From: Streptomyces sp. MUM 178J
GTDB taxonomy: Bacteria; Actinomycetota; Actinomycetes; Streptomycetales; Streptomycetaceae
Assembly: GCF_022414575.1 (NCBI RefSeq)
Contig: NZ_JADWYQ010000026.1
Span: 32,135 to 96,134, forward strand
Direction: 5' to 3'
DNA length: 64,000 nt
The notes under the pieces were generated by a model. That model ran no database searches, was not told the origin of the DNA, and worked only from the letters and a program-made list of their open reading frames with translations. This document shows positions 20,088-28,440 of this stretch, one piece after another. The position numbers and the translations under genes are program-made. Numbering within the stretch: the first letter of the stretch is position 1; each line of letters opens with the position of its first letter.

Positions 20088-20120
20088 CCTCCTGCGCACA
20101 CCGCGCCCCAGCTGGGCTCC
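20067..20120. repeat. 18-bp direct repeat flanking the protease stop codon; low-complexity gap
   Basis: GCGCCCCAGCTGGGCTCC occurs at 20067-20084 (coding) and again at 20103-20120 (after the stop). The rest of the gap to 20316 is low-complexity GCCGGC-type and pyrimidine-rich DNA with no supported gene. Confidence 0.85.
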
Positions 20121-20316
20121 GGATCCACGGCGGTCCGAGCGCCGGTGCTGTCGATCGCGCCGGCGCCGGCGCCGGTCCTGGTGACGGCGCCGGTTCTGGT
20201 GATGTCGCCGGTGCTGCTGCCGGTGTCGTGCGTCATGCCTGCTGTTCCCCTCGTTCCCCTCGTTCCTCTTGCTTCTCGCGTTCCGCTTGCCTGGCATGCG
20301 CCGCCCATCACACCCA

Positions 20317-21246
20317 TCACGCCTGTCCGCCGGCCCACATATGCCACGGCTGGGCGGCCACCCATGCCGCCGCCGGCAGCGGCTTCACCGACAGGGCGGC
20401 GGCCGTCGCCCCGTCGTCGCCCGCCATCAGGTCCGGCTCCACCCCGCTGGCCATGTAGTGGTAGAGCCCCGCGACCCCGCACGCCGCCGGAGCGCCGATC
20501 ACCTGGGCAAGGCTCTGCTCGAAGACCGTCGGATCCAGCGGCACATAGCGCACCTCGCGGGCCAGCCCTTCGCCGAAGGCGGCCGCCAGCTCCTCGCCCG
20601 TCAGCGTCCGGCTGCCGCCGATGTCGAAGGCACGGCCCGCCACGCCGTCGACCGTGAGCGCCGCGTACACCGCCTCCGCCAGATCGCGGTGCGACATCCA
20701 GGAGACCGGCGCGTCCGCCGGCAGCGGATAGGCGAGCACGCCCTCGTCGACGAGTGCAGGGCCGTTCCACGGGCTGAAGAGGTTGTCCAGATAGACCGGC
20801 GGTCGCACGACGACGAGCTCCACCTCGCTCTGGGCGAGGCTCTCGCGGAACACGGTCTCGGCGAGCCGGCGGGTCTCGAAGGCCGCGACATTGGTCGTAC
20901 GGTCCGGGATGCGGGTGTTGGCGTTGTAGACCACCCGGCGCAGCCCGGTCTCCCGGGCCGCCTTCGCGATGTGCTGGGCGTACGTCATGACCTTCTCGGC
21001 CTCGTACACCAGCGGCAGCACCACGGCGGCGTGCGTGGCCTTCTCGAAGAGGGCGCGGACGTCGTCGTAGCGCCCCAGATCGCCCGGCGCGACGGTCACG
21101 CCAGGGATCTCCGGGCGGTCCGCCTCCGGCCGGCGGCTGATCGTACGGACCCGGTGGCCCCGCTCGGCCAGCAGACGGGCCGTCGCGCCGCCCTGGAAGC
21201 CGGTCGCGCCCACGACCGCGACCCGCATCGGAATGTGATCGGACAT
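20317..21246 (-). CDS. NmrA-like NAD(P)-binding protein
   Basis: The 309-residue Rossmann protein begins MRVAVVGATGFQGGATARLL, with the GxTGxxG-type nucleotide site. It continues like NmrA/atypical short-chain dehydrogenases: VVVRPPVYLDN, SWMSHRDLAEAV, AFDIGGSRTLTG. It lacks the classical Tyr-x-x-x-Lys dyad, so it may be a redox sensor or an NAD(P)H-dependent reductase. ATG 21246 is chosen by position; ATG 21228 is an alternative and neither has a strong ribosome site. It is divergent from an AraC gene, with a shared 118-base promoter region. Confidence 0.8.
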   Translation of the reverse strand: MSDHIPMRVAVVGATGFQGGATARLLAERGHRVRTISRRPEADRPEIPGVTVAPGDLGRYDDVRALFEKATHAAVVLPLVYEAEKVMTYAQHIAKAARETGLRRVVYNANTRIPDRTTNVAAFETRRLAETVFRESLAQSEVELVVVRPPVYLDNLFSPWNGPALVDEGVLAYPLPADAPVSWMSHRDLAEAVYAALTVDGVAGRAFDIGGSRTLTGEELAAAFGEGLAREVRYVPLDPTVFEQSLAQVIGAPAACGVAGLYHYMASGVEPDLMAGDDGATAAALSVKPLPAAAWVAAQPWHMWAGGQA

Positions 21247-21252
21247 TTGTCT

Positions 21253-21298
21253 GAAGAGCCCTTCGATAGGGTGTGGCTGCTGCCGTGAACGGCTCTTC
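21253..21298. promoter_or_regulatory. Inverted repeat in the nmrA-like/araC divergent promoter
   Basis: GAAGAGCC (21253-21260) and GGCTCTTC (21291-21298) are perfect inverted repeats centred 22 bases apart edge to edge allowing for the 30-base spacer, inside the divergent region. It is a candidate site for the AraC regulator or an NmrA-linked repressor. Promoter hexamers are not obvious. Confidence 0.4.
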
Positions 21299-21364
21299 CA
21301 GGCTCGCGTCGGCGGCTTCGGCCGAGCAATTAACAAACCGGGGCGGAGGTTGAAGGATCGTCCA

Positions 21365-22336
21365 ATGGACTCCACGGACAGCAAAGACGAGACCGACCTC
21401 GGCGACGACCTCCTCAGCGAACTGCTGAAACCGCTGCGGCTCACAGGGGTGTTCGACAGTCGCTGGCATGTGCGCGCACCCTGGGCCATCGAGGGCGACG
21501 CCGAGCAGAGCTGCGCCGTCCTCCACTACATCACCGAGGGCGGCTGCTGGATCACCGGCGAGGACCAGACCCCGATCGAACTGCAGACGGGCGACCTCGC
21601 CCTCTTCCCCACCGGCACCGCCCACCGGCTCTCCGACCTGCCCGAGCGGCACGGCGGCGTCGCGCTCGCCGCCGTCCTGCCCGAGCGGCAGCCGGGCACC
21701 TCGGGAGAGATCAGGATCGAGGGGACGGGGCCGGAGAGCCGCATCCTGTGCGCAGGACTGCACTACGACGCCAGCGCCGCCACCGGGTTGTACAAGGCCC
21801 TCCCCTGGGCGCTGGTGCTGGACCGCTCCCAGGTCGACAAGGAGCCACTGCTGCGGGACACCCTGCGGCTGCTGGCCGCCACCGACCGGCCCACCGGACC
21901 GGGCGACCGGCTGATCACCCTGCGCACCTTCGAGATGGCGCTGGTGCTGGCGCTCCGCCCGCTGCTGCGTGAACTGGCCGAAAACCCCTCCTCGCTGCCC
22001 GTGCTCGCCAACCCCGGCATCAGCAAGGCGATGGTCATCATCGCCACCCGTTTCGCCGAGCCCTGGACGATCGAGTCGCTGGCCCGCGAGGTCGGGATGT
22101 CGCGGTCGGCGTTCACCGCAGCGTTCCGCGAGCTGGTGGGGGAAGCGCCGGCCCGGCACCTGACCGGGCGGCGGATGCAGGAGGCGGCCCGGCTGCTCGG
22201 CGAGACCTGTCTGCCGCAGTCGGCCGTGCCGGAGCGGGTGGGCTACCAGAGCGCCGTGGGCTTCCATCTCGCGTTCCGCAAGTGGTTCGGGATGACGCCC
22301 GGCGAGTACCGCTCGCAGAGCCTCAGCGCGGCATGA
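21365..22336 (+). CDS. AraC family regulator with cupin-type N-terminal domain
   Basis: The 323-residue protein has an AraC_binding/cupin N-terminal half (SCAVLHYITEGGCWITGE, ELQTGDLALFPTGTAHRL). Its C-terminal half has two helix-turn-helix motifs (WTIESLAREVGMSRSAFTAA and the VGYQSAVGFHLAFRKWFG/TPGEYR region). This class usually controls adjacent oxidoreductase genes in response to small aromatic or electrophilic ligands. ATG 21365 has AAGGA 7 bases upstream. It is divergent from the NmrA-like gene and precedes the HpaB-like operon, whose leader carries CCGGT-N8-ACCGG (22353-22370), a possible operator. Confidence 0.88.
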   Translation: MDSTDSKDETDLGDDLLSELLKPLRLTGVFDSRWHVRAPWAIEGDAEQSCAVLHYITEGGCWITGEDQTPIELQTGDLALFPTGTAHRLSDLPERHGGVALAAVLPERQPGTSGEIRIEGTGPESRILCAGLHYDASAATGLYKALPWALVLDRSQVDKEPLLRDTLRLLAATDRPTGPGDRLITLRTFEMALVLALRPLLRELAENPSSLPVLANPGISKAMVIIATRFAEPWTIESLAREVGMSRSAFTAAFRELVGEAPARHLTGRRMQEAARLLGETCLPQSAVPERVGYQSAVGFHLAFRKWFGMTPGEYRSQSLSAA

Positions 22337-22492
22337 CCGAGCAGCGGACTGGCCGGTTCTTAATCACCGGTGGACGGTCGTTCATTGCCTCGTGTCATGG
22401 CCGGAAGACAGGCTCGGCATCAGCCGGGAGCCAGTGTCACCGGGGCCGCGGCGGCCTCGGGGGGCCATGGAGAACTGAGAGAGGGAGGCACG

Positions 22493-23974
22493 TTGACCAG
22501 GTCTGGTCAGGAGTACCTCGAATCGCTGCGTGACGGGCGCGAGGTGTGGCTCGACGGCGAACGCGTCAAGGACGTCACCCGCCATGCCGCGTTCCGCAAC
22601 ACCGCGGCGTCCATCGCCCGCCTGTACGACCTGGCGCACTCCTCCGGGCACCGGGCGCGGCTCACCTCGGACGGGGAGCACCGGGCCTTCGCCGTGCCCC
22701 GCTCGTACGAGGATCTCGTCGCCCGGCGCGAGGCGTACAAGGTGTGGGCGGAGGCGAGCTTCGGCTTCCTGGGGCGCACGCCCGACTACATGGCGGGCGG
22801 CGCGGCGGGCTTCGCGGCCGCGCCCGCGGTGTTCACGACCGACTCCTTCGACGGTGCGGACAACGCCCTGGCGTACTGGCGGCGGCTTGCCGAGGGCGAC
22901 CTGTACGCGACCTTCACCCTGGCCAATCCGCAGATCGACCGGACCAGGCCGGCCTCCGAGCAGGAGGAGGACGACCTGGTGGTGCGGGCGGTCGCCGAGA
23001 AGGACGGCGGGGTCGTCGTCCGCGGCGCGAAGATGATCGGCACGGCCTCGGTCTTCGGCAACGAGGTCGTCGTCGGCACGATAGAGCCCCTGGCGCCGCA
23101 GGACGTCGAACACGCGCTGTGCTTCTCGCTGCCCCTCGACGCCCCGGGGCTGAAGCTGCTGTCGCGCACCTCGTACGAGGCGCAGGCGCGCAGCGTCTAC
23201 GACAACCCGCTGTCGTCGCGCTTCGACGAGAACGACGCGCTGATCGTGTGCGACGACGTCTTCGTGCCATGGGAGCGGATGCTGACGTACCGGAACGTCG
23301 ACACCACCTTCCGGATGTGGTGGCGGACGCCCGCGTACGTCAACTTCGTCCATCAGGCGGCCACCCGCTTCTGGACCAAGCTGGAGTTCCTCACCGGGAT
23401 CGCGATCCTGCTGACGAAGGCGAACAACACCCACCGGCTGCCGCAGGTGACGCAGGCCGTCGGACGGCTGATGGGGAAGGTCGCACAGGCCAAGGCCTTC
23501 GTGCTGGCCGCCGAGGCGTCGTACGAACAGGTGGACGGCGGGGACGGCGGTGCCGGCGGGGTGATGCCGGGCAAGGAGATCTCCTTCGCCCAGCGCATCA
23601 TGGCCGGAGAGCTCTACCCGCAGGCCGTCCAGGAGATCAGGACGCTGGCGGGCGGGGGACTCATCCAGCTCCCCGCCTCCGGCGAGGACCTGCTCCACCC
23701 GGAGCTCGGCCCGCTGGTGCGCAAGTACATCCGCTCGCCCGGCCACCCGGCGGAGGACCGCGTCAAACTGCTCAAACTGGCCTGGGACGCGCTGGGTTCG
23801 GAGTTCGCAGGCCGTCACGAACAGTACGAGCGCTTCTACCACGGCGCGCCGCACGTCTATCTGATGCAGCAGGCGTGGGAGGGGGACACCGCCGCATGCG
23901 AGGAACTGGCCCGCTCCTGCCTCGACGGCTACGGTCTGACGGGCCGCGCGGCCGGCGAGGACGCGGCCCGGTGA
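22493..23974 (+). CDS. HpaB-like FADH2-dependent monooxygenase
   Basis: The 493-residue protein belongs to the 4-hydroxyphenylacetate 3-monooxygenase large-component family, with an acyl-CoA-dehydrogenase-like fold. The N-terminal EYLESLRDGREVWLDGERV, central TFTLANPQIDRTRP, GAKMIGTASVFGNE and VFVPWERMLTY, and C-terminal RTLAGGGLIQLPAS are typical. Such enzymes hydroxylate phenols or oxidise nitrogen groups using FADH2 from a separate flavin reductase, which is not seen here. TTG 22493 follows GGGAGG by 4 bases. It is the first gene of an operon with MFS exporter, PrnB-like protein and FAD monooxygenase; its stop overlaps the next start (GTGA). Confidence 0.88.
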   Translation: MTRSGQEYLESLRDGREVWLDGERVKDVTRHAAFRNTAASIARLYDLAHSSGHRARLTSDGEHRAFAVPRSYEDLVARREAYKVWAEASFGFLGRTPDYMAGGAAGFAAAPAVFTTDSFDGADNALAYWRRLAEGDLYATFTLANPQIDRTRPASEQEEDDLVVRAVAEKDGGVVVRGAKMIGTASVFGNEVVVGTIEPLAPQDVEHALCFSLPLDAPGLKLLSRTSYEAQARSVYDNPLSSRFDENDALIVCDDVFVPWERMLTYRNVDTTFRMWWRTPAYVNFVHQAATRFWTKLEFLTGIAILLTKANNTHRLPQVTQAVGRLMGKVAQAKAFVLAAEASYEQVDGGDGGAGGVMPGKEISFAQRIMAGELYPQAVQEIRTLAGGGLIQLPASGEDLLHPELGPLVRKYIRSPGHPAEDRVKLLKLAWDALGSEFAGRHEQYERFYHGAPHVYLMQQAWEGDTAACEELARSCLDGYGLTGRAAGEDAAR

Positions 23975-25674
23975 CGGGCCGTCAGAAAGCTGCGGGCCGG
24001 TCCCGGTCGGGCGACCCGGCGGGGTCCCCCATCCGGACGGGCGCCGCTCGTGCGGGGACCTCCGGGACGGGCAGGCCGGCCACGGCGGCCGAGGACGCCC
24101 CGGCCACGGCGTCCGCCGAGGACGGGGCCACCCCGCCCGGGGAGCGGCACGGTACACGCCCGCGCGGGCCCGACGCACTCCGGCGGCCCGCCGTCGCGCT
24201 CGCCCTGCTGGCCGCCACCCAGCTGTTGATGATCATGGATACGGCCCTTGTCAATGTCGCGCTGCCGTCCATCGGCCGGGACCTCGGGTCCGGTTCGGCC
24301 GGGCTGTCGTGGGTCGCCAACGGTTATCTCATCACCTTCGGGGGGCTGCTGCTTCTCGGGGGGCGCACCGCCGATCTGTTCGGACGGCGCCGGGTGTATC
24401 TCGCCGGGCTGGGCCTGCTCGCCGCGGCCTCCGCGGCCGGCGCCGTCGCCGGCTCCTCCGCCCAGCTCATCGCGGCGCGCACGGCGCAGGGCGTGGGGGC
24501 GGCCCTCGCCGCGGCCGCCGCCTTCGCGGTGCTGCTCGGGCTGTTCCCGGACGGCCCCGCCCGGCACCGGGCGCTCGGCGTCTTCGCCGCCATGGGCGGA
24601 CTGGGCGGGGTCCTCGGCACCGTACTGGGCGGAGTGCTCACCGACCTCCTCGGCTGGCGCTCCACCTTCTGGCTCAACGTGTTGGTCGCCGCAGCGCTCG
24701 GGCTGCTCGCACTGCGCGTTCTCGACGCCGGGACGCCCGACGCACGACCCGGCTTCGACCTGGCGGGGGCGCTCGGCGCCACCTCGGGCCTGGGGCTGGT
24801 CGCCTACGCCCTGGTCGGCGCGGGCGAGGCCGGCTGGACCGGCGTCCGCACCCTCGCCGCGGGCACGGCCGGCCTCGGGCTCCTCGCCGCCTTCGCCCTC
24901 TGGGAGCGCCGCACCGCGCACCCCCTCGTGCCGCCCGGCGTGCTGCGCCGGCCCGCCCTGCGCCGCGCCAACGTGCTGAGCGCACTGGCGCAGATGGCGC
25001 TGTTCCCGATGTTCTTCCTCGTCAGCCTGTATCTGCAGAGCGTCCTCGAACACTCGCCGCTGACCGGCGGACTGGGCCTGCTGCCGCTCTCCCTCGTGGT
25101 CGTGGCCCTCGCGCCGCAGACCGGCCGGCTCATAGGCCGCCTCGGGCTGCGTACGACCATGGCGGCGGGGTTCGCGCTGCTGCTCGGCGGCATGGTCTGG
25201 CTGGCCCTGTCGCTGTCCGCCGACGGGACGTTCGCCACCGCCGTACTCGCCCCGAGCCTCGTCCTGGGCGCGGCCCTGCCCCTGGTCATGGTCACCACCA
25301 ATGTCGCGGCGACCGCCGAAGCCGCGCCCGAGGAGACCGGACTCGCCTCCGGGCTGATCAACACCAGCCAGCAGTTCGGCTCGGTGCTCGGACTCGCCGT
25401 CCTCGTCGCCGTCGCCACCGGGGGCCTCGGACCGGAGGCGGCCGACGCCGCCCGGACCGCGGGCTTCCGCGCCGCGCTCCTGGTCGGCGCGGGCTTCGCG
25501 GCCCTCGCAGTCCTCCTGTCGCTGCGGCTGCGGCTCCCTGCGCCGCCGCCCGCCCCCGCATCCACGTCCGCGCCGGAGTCGCCGCACACGGCCCCCGCAT
25601 CCACGTCCGCGCCGGAGTCGCCGCACACGGCCCCCGCGCCGGACACCGACAGGGTCGGCGGCGCCGTGGAGTGA
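23971..25674 (+). CDS. MFS exporter, DHA2 (14-TM) drug/proton antiporter type
   Basis: The 567-residue protein has a roughly 70-residue polar leader, then about 14 transmembrane segments. Motif A-like GGRTADLFGRRRVYLAG, antiporter motif C region (GGVLGTVLGGVLTDLLGW) and LDALVNVALP-like DTALVNVALPSIGRDL mark the DHA2 (EmrB/QacA) group. GTG 23971 overlaps the HpaB-like stop. The C-terminus has a 13-residue Ala/Pro/Ser repeat coded twice by a 39-bp direct repeat. Placement inside an oxygenase operon suggests it exports the pathway product or a toxic intermediate. Confidence 0.9.
   Translation: MTGRQKAAGRSRSGDPAGSPIRTGAARAGTSGTGRPATAAEDAPATASAEDGATPPGERHGTRPRGPDALRRPAVALALLAATQLLMIMDTALVNVALPSIGRDLGSGSAGLSWVANGYLITFGGLLLLGGRTADLFGRRRVYLAGLGLLAAASAAGAVAGSSAQLIAARTAQGVGAALAAAAAFAVLLGLFPDGPARHRALGVFAAMGGLGGVLGTVLGGVLTDLLGWRSTFWLNVLVAAALGLLALRVLDAGTPDARPGFDLAGALGATSGLGLVAYALVGAGEAGWTGVRTLAAGTAGLGLLAAFALWERRTAHPLVPPGVLRRPALRRANVLSALAQMALFPMFFLVSLYLQSVLEHSPLTGGLGLLPLSLVVVALAPQTGRLIGRLGLRTTMAAGFALLLGGMVWLALSLSADGTFATAVLAPSLVLGAALPLVMVTTNVAATAEAAPEETGLASGLINTSQQFGSVLGLAVLVAVATGGLGPEAADAARTAGFRAALLVGAGFAALAVLLSLRLRLPAPPPAPASTSAPESPHTAPASTSAPESPHTAPAPDTDRVGGAVE
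25552..25629 (+). repeat. Perfect 39-bp direct repeat at the 3' end of the MFS gene
   Basis: Positions 25552-25590 and 25591-25629 are identical 39-base units encoding a 13-residue Pro/Ser/Thr-rich segment. It is in frame and looks like recent slippage or unequal recombination. Confidence 0.92.
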
Positions 25675-25738
25675 CACGACGGCGCGCATCCCGCCTGCCG
25701 ACCGACCCGAACCGACCCGCCCGAGGGGGGCACCCACC

Positions 25739-26860
25739 GTGACGCTGTACGACCTGGCCGCGCCCGGTCTCGATCTGCGCGACGAACCGCGCTACCGCAT
25801 CGCAGAGATACGCGCCGCCGATCCGCTCGCCGCCGACCCGGTCCTCGCCGCCGTCCCCGCCATGAACGCCGACGCCGACGTGCCCGCGCTCACCGTCGCC
25901 CTGCGCGCCCTGGCGCCGACGCCCGAACGGGCAGCCGCCCTCGGGGTCGTCGACGCGCTCGCCGCCATGCGGGACCTCGGCATCCTCCTCGGCTCGCTCA
26001 AACGGCACGGCGTGCAGCCGGTCGCCGCGGTGCCCGAAGTGCTGCCCGTCCTCGAAGAACTGGGGCGGCGCACCGACATGGTGCCGCGCGACACCGTCCA
26101 CCACTACACCGCGTGGAACCCGCTCGGCCGCCGACAGCGGATGTACACCGGGGACCCCATGGAAGGCAATCTCCAGGACGCCGTCCGCATGGTCTTCCCC
26201 AGCCTCGTCGCGGCGCTCGGCAGCTGCGCGGAACTGGCCCGCCGCGAACCGTACGAAGCCGGCTTCGCCCACACCCTCGACCGCATCGCGCAGCAGGTGA
26301 AGTCCATGGTCGAAGCCATCGACTTCACCATCGCCCAGGTCTCACCGGTCTTCTTCGCCCGGGAGATGCGCTCCTACTTCGAGGAGATCGACGTCGCGGG
26401 CAGCGACTACCTGGGCCCCGCCGCCGCCCAGGTGCCGCTCTGGCTGGTCGATCTGACGCTCTGGCAGTGCGACCGCGGCAACGCCGAGTACAACGCCTTC
26501 CTCGACGACTCGGTGAGGTACAGCCTCCCCTCCTGGCGCGCCCACTACCAAGCGCACAAGGGCGGCGTCTCCGCCGTCTCCAAGCTCTCCGCCGCCCTCA
26601 GCTGGGAGTCCGCCAACAGGCTGCCGCCGCGACTGGCGGCCTCAGCCGTCTCCCTGGCCCGCGTGCTGCGCATCCTCAAGACCTTCCGCGCCCGCCACAT
26701 CACCATCGCCCGCAAGGCGTACGCCGACGAAGTGCGGCTGTACGACGCGGGCAGCGGCGGAGCGCCCATCGAGCTGCTGCGCTCGGTGCTCGACCTGACC
26801 CGGGACAACGAGACCCTGGTGCGCCGGTCCGCGCCGGTCCCCAGGCCCCGCGCCGCGTGA
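25739..26860 (+). CDS. PrnB-like (DUF1864) heme protein of the indoleamine dioxygenase superfamily
   Basis: The 373-residue product aligns from memory with PrnB, monodechloroaminopyrrolnitrin synthase: AAMRDLGILLGSLKRHG, then VPRDTVHHYTAWNP, a YTGD segment, YLGPAAAQVPL and FRARHITIARKAY. His320 in the last motif falls where the proximal heme ligand is expected. PrnB rearranges a chlorinated tryptophan to a phenylpyrrole; relatives act on tryptophan-type substrates. No halogenase or Rieske oxygenase of a pyrrolnitrin pathway is present, so the substrate is open. GTG 25739 has GAGGGGGG 9 bases upstream. It lies between the MFS and FAD monooxygenase genes. Confidence 0.82.
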   Translation: MTLYDLAAPGLDLRDEPRYRIAEIRAADPLAADPVLAAVPAMNADADVPALTVALRALAPTPERAAALGVVDALAAMRDLGILLGSLKRHGVQPVAAVPEVLPVLEELGRRTDMVPRDTVHHYTAWNPLGRRQRMYTGDPMEGNLQDAVRMVFPSLVAALGSCAELARREPYEAGFAHTLDRIAQQVKSMVEAIDFTIAQVSPVFFAREMRSYFEEIDVAGSDYLGPAAAQVPLWLVDLTLWQCDRGNAEYNAFLDDSVRYSLPSWRAHYQAHKGGVSAVSKLSAALSWESANRLPPRLAASAVSLARVLRILKTFRARHITIARKAYADEVRLYDAGSGGAPIELLRSVLDLTRDNETLVRRSAPVPRPRAA

Positions 26861-26928
26861 CCGAGCCGCTCCCCGGCGCGGCCGCCCGGCCGTGCCGCTC
26901 GCATGACCGTCCAGGAGGTCCGACCCCC

Positions 26929-28263
26929 ATGCCCCAGATCCTCATCGCCGGCGGCGGCATCGCCGGGCTCACCGCGGCGCTGTCCCTGCACGCCGCCGGA
27001 TTCGAGCGGATCACCGTCGTCGAGGCCGTCCGGGAGAACCTGCCCGTCGGCGCGGGGCTGAACATCATGCCCAACGCGGTGCGCGAACTCGATGCGCTCG
27101 GCCTGCTCGACCCCCTCGAAGAGCGCGCCGTACGCACCCGGGAGCTGCGCTACTACCATCGCAGCGGCGCCCTCATCTCGCGTGAGGCACGCGGTCTGGA
27201 CGCCGGGTACCACTGGCCGCAGCTGTCCGTGGCCCGCGCCGAACTGCAGAGCGTGCTCGCCGAGGCCGTCGTCCGGCGGCTCGGCCGCGCCGCACTGGTT
27301 CCGGGTGTCCGCGTCACCGGCGTCGACACACTCCCGGACGGCGGGGCGCGCGTTCAGCTGGAGCACCGGGACGGCGAGCAGCGCGCCCGGACCTGCCTGG
27401 AGCCGGACGTCCTGGTCGGCGCCGACGGCATCCGCTCGGCGGTGCGCGCCGCGCTCAATCCGCGCGAGGGGGCCCCGCCGTGGAACGGCATGCTCGTCTG
27501 GCGCGGGGTCTCCCGCATGCCCGCCGCCGCGGCGGGCGAATTCATGTTCATCGCGGGCGACGACCGGCAGAAGGCGGTGGTCTACCCGATGACCGAGCCG
27601 GACCCGATGACGGGCGACACGCTGGTCAACTGGGCCCTCGCCATCCCGGCCGACGACGTGCCCGAGGCGCGCGCAGCACACGCTACGCGCGGAGAACGCG
27701 GAGACGACAGAGCCTACGCGTACGGGGACTGGAACCGGCCCGTCCCCGTAGCGCAGATCCTGCCCTACTACGAGGGATGGGAGTTCGGCGGCGTCAGCGT
27801 CCCCGAGGTCCTCAAGGCGGCCGACGCGGCGTACGAGTATCCGATGGTCGACCGCGAACCGCTGGAGCGCTGGACCCTGGGCCGCACCACCCTGATCGGC
27901 GACGCGGCGCACGCCATGTACCCGATCGGCTCCAACGGCGCGACCCAGTCCATCGTCGACGGCCGCGCCCTGGGGTACGCCATGGCCCTCAACCCCGACC
28001 CGGCCGTCGCCCTCGCCCTGTACGAGGCCGACCGCAGGCCCGCGACGGCCGAACTGCAACGGGCGAACCGGCGGCTGGGGCCCGAGGTCGTCATCAACCT
28101 CGCCCACGAGCGCGCACCCGGTGGCTTCGCCGACGTCCACGATGTGATCCCGCCCGACGAGCTGGCCCGGATCGCCGCCCGCTACGCGGCGACCGGGGCC
28201 TTCGACCCGCAGACCGTCAACCAGGGCTCGCCCTACCGCCTCACGCCGCGTTCGCTGCCCTGA
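26929..28263 (+). CDS. FAD-dependent aromatic-ring monooxygenase (salicylate/PHBH type)
   Basis: The 444-residue protein has an N-terminal dinucleotide fold (ILIAGGGIAGLTAALSLHAAG), the middle DG motif VLVGADGIRSAVR and the C-terminal GD motif TTLIGDAAHAMYPIGSNGATQSIVDG. That is the full class A flavoprotein monooxygenase set. It uses NAD(P)H and oxygen to hydroxylate aromatic rings. ATG 26929 has AGGAGG 10 bases upstream. It is the last gene of the operon that starts with the HpaB-like oxygenase; two flavin oxygenases plus a PrnB-like protein imply successive oxidation of one aromatic compound. Confidence 0.92.
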   Translation: MPQILIAGGGIAGLTAALSLHAAGFERITVVEAVRENLPVGAGLNIMPNAVRELDALGLLDPLEERAVRTRELRYYHRSGALISREARGLDAGYHWPQLSVARAELQSVLAEAVVRRLGRAALVPGVRVTGVDTLPDGGARVQLEHRDGEQRARTCLEPDVLVGADGIRSAVRAALNPREGAPPWNGMLVWRGVSRMPAAAAGEFMFIAGDDRQKAVVYPMTEPDPMTGDTLVNWALAIPADDVPEARAAHATRGERGDDRAYAYGDWNRPVPVAQILPYYEGWEFGGVSVPEVLKAADAAYEYPMVDREPLERWTLGRTTLIGDAAHAMYPIGSNGATQSIVDGRALGYAMALNPDPAVALALYEADRRPATAELQRANRRLGPEVVINLAHERAPGGFADVHDVIPPDELARIAARYAATGAFDPQTVNQGSPYRLTPRSLP

Positions 28264-28341
28264 CCACGCGTGGGGCGTGCGCTCCCCCTTGCGCTCCGTC
28301 CCGCGCTCCCCATGATGCGCCGGGCGTACGGCCGCGCGCCG

Positions 28342-28370
28342 TGGTTGCCGGGGTCAGGTGCCATTACCGT
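28342..28370 (+). promoter_or_regulatory. Candidate glgP promoter
   Basis: TGGTTG (28342-28347) and TACCGT (28365-28370) are separated by 17 bases and lie about 70 bases before the glgP start. The hexamers are only moderate matches. Confidence 0.35.
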
Positions 28371-28440
28371 CGGGTGACGGCGAGACGCACACCGCCGTGC
28401 GTCCACTCGGATGCGTACCTCCCCTGCGAAGGTGGAACCC

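Noticed and set aside
22493..28263. Pyrrolnitrin biosynthesis cluster
   Set aside because: Only a PrnB-like gene is present; no halogenase or Rieske oxygenase is found in the window.
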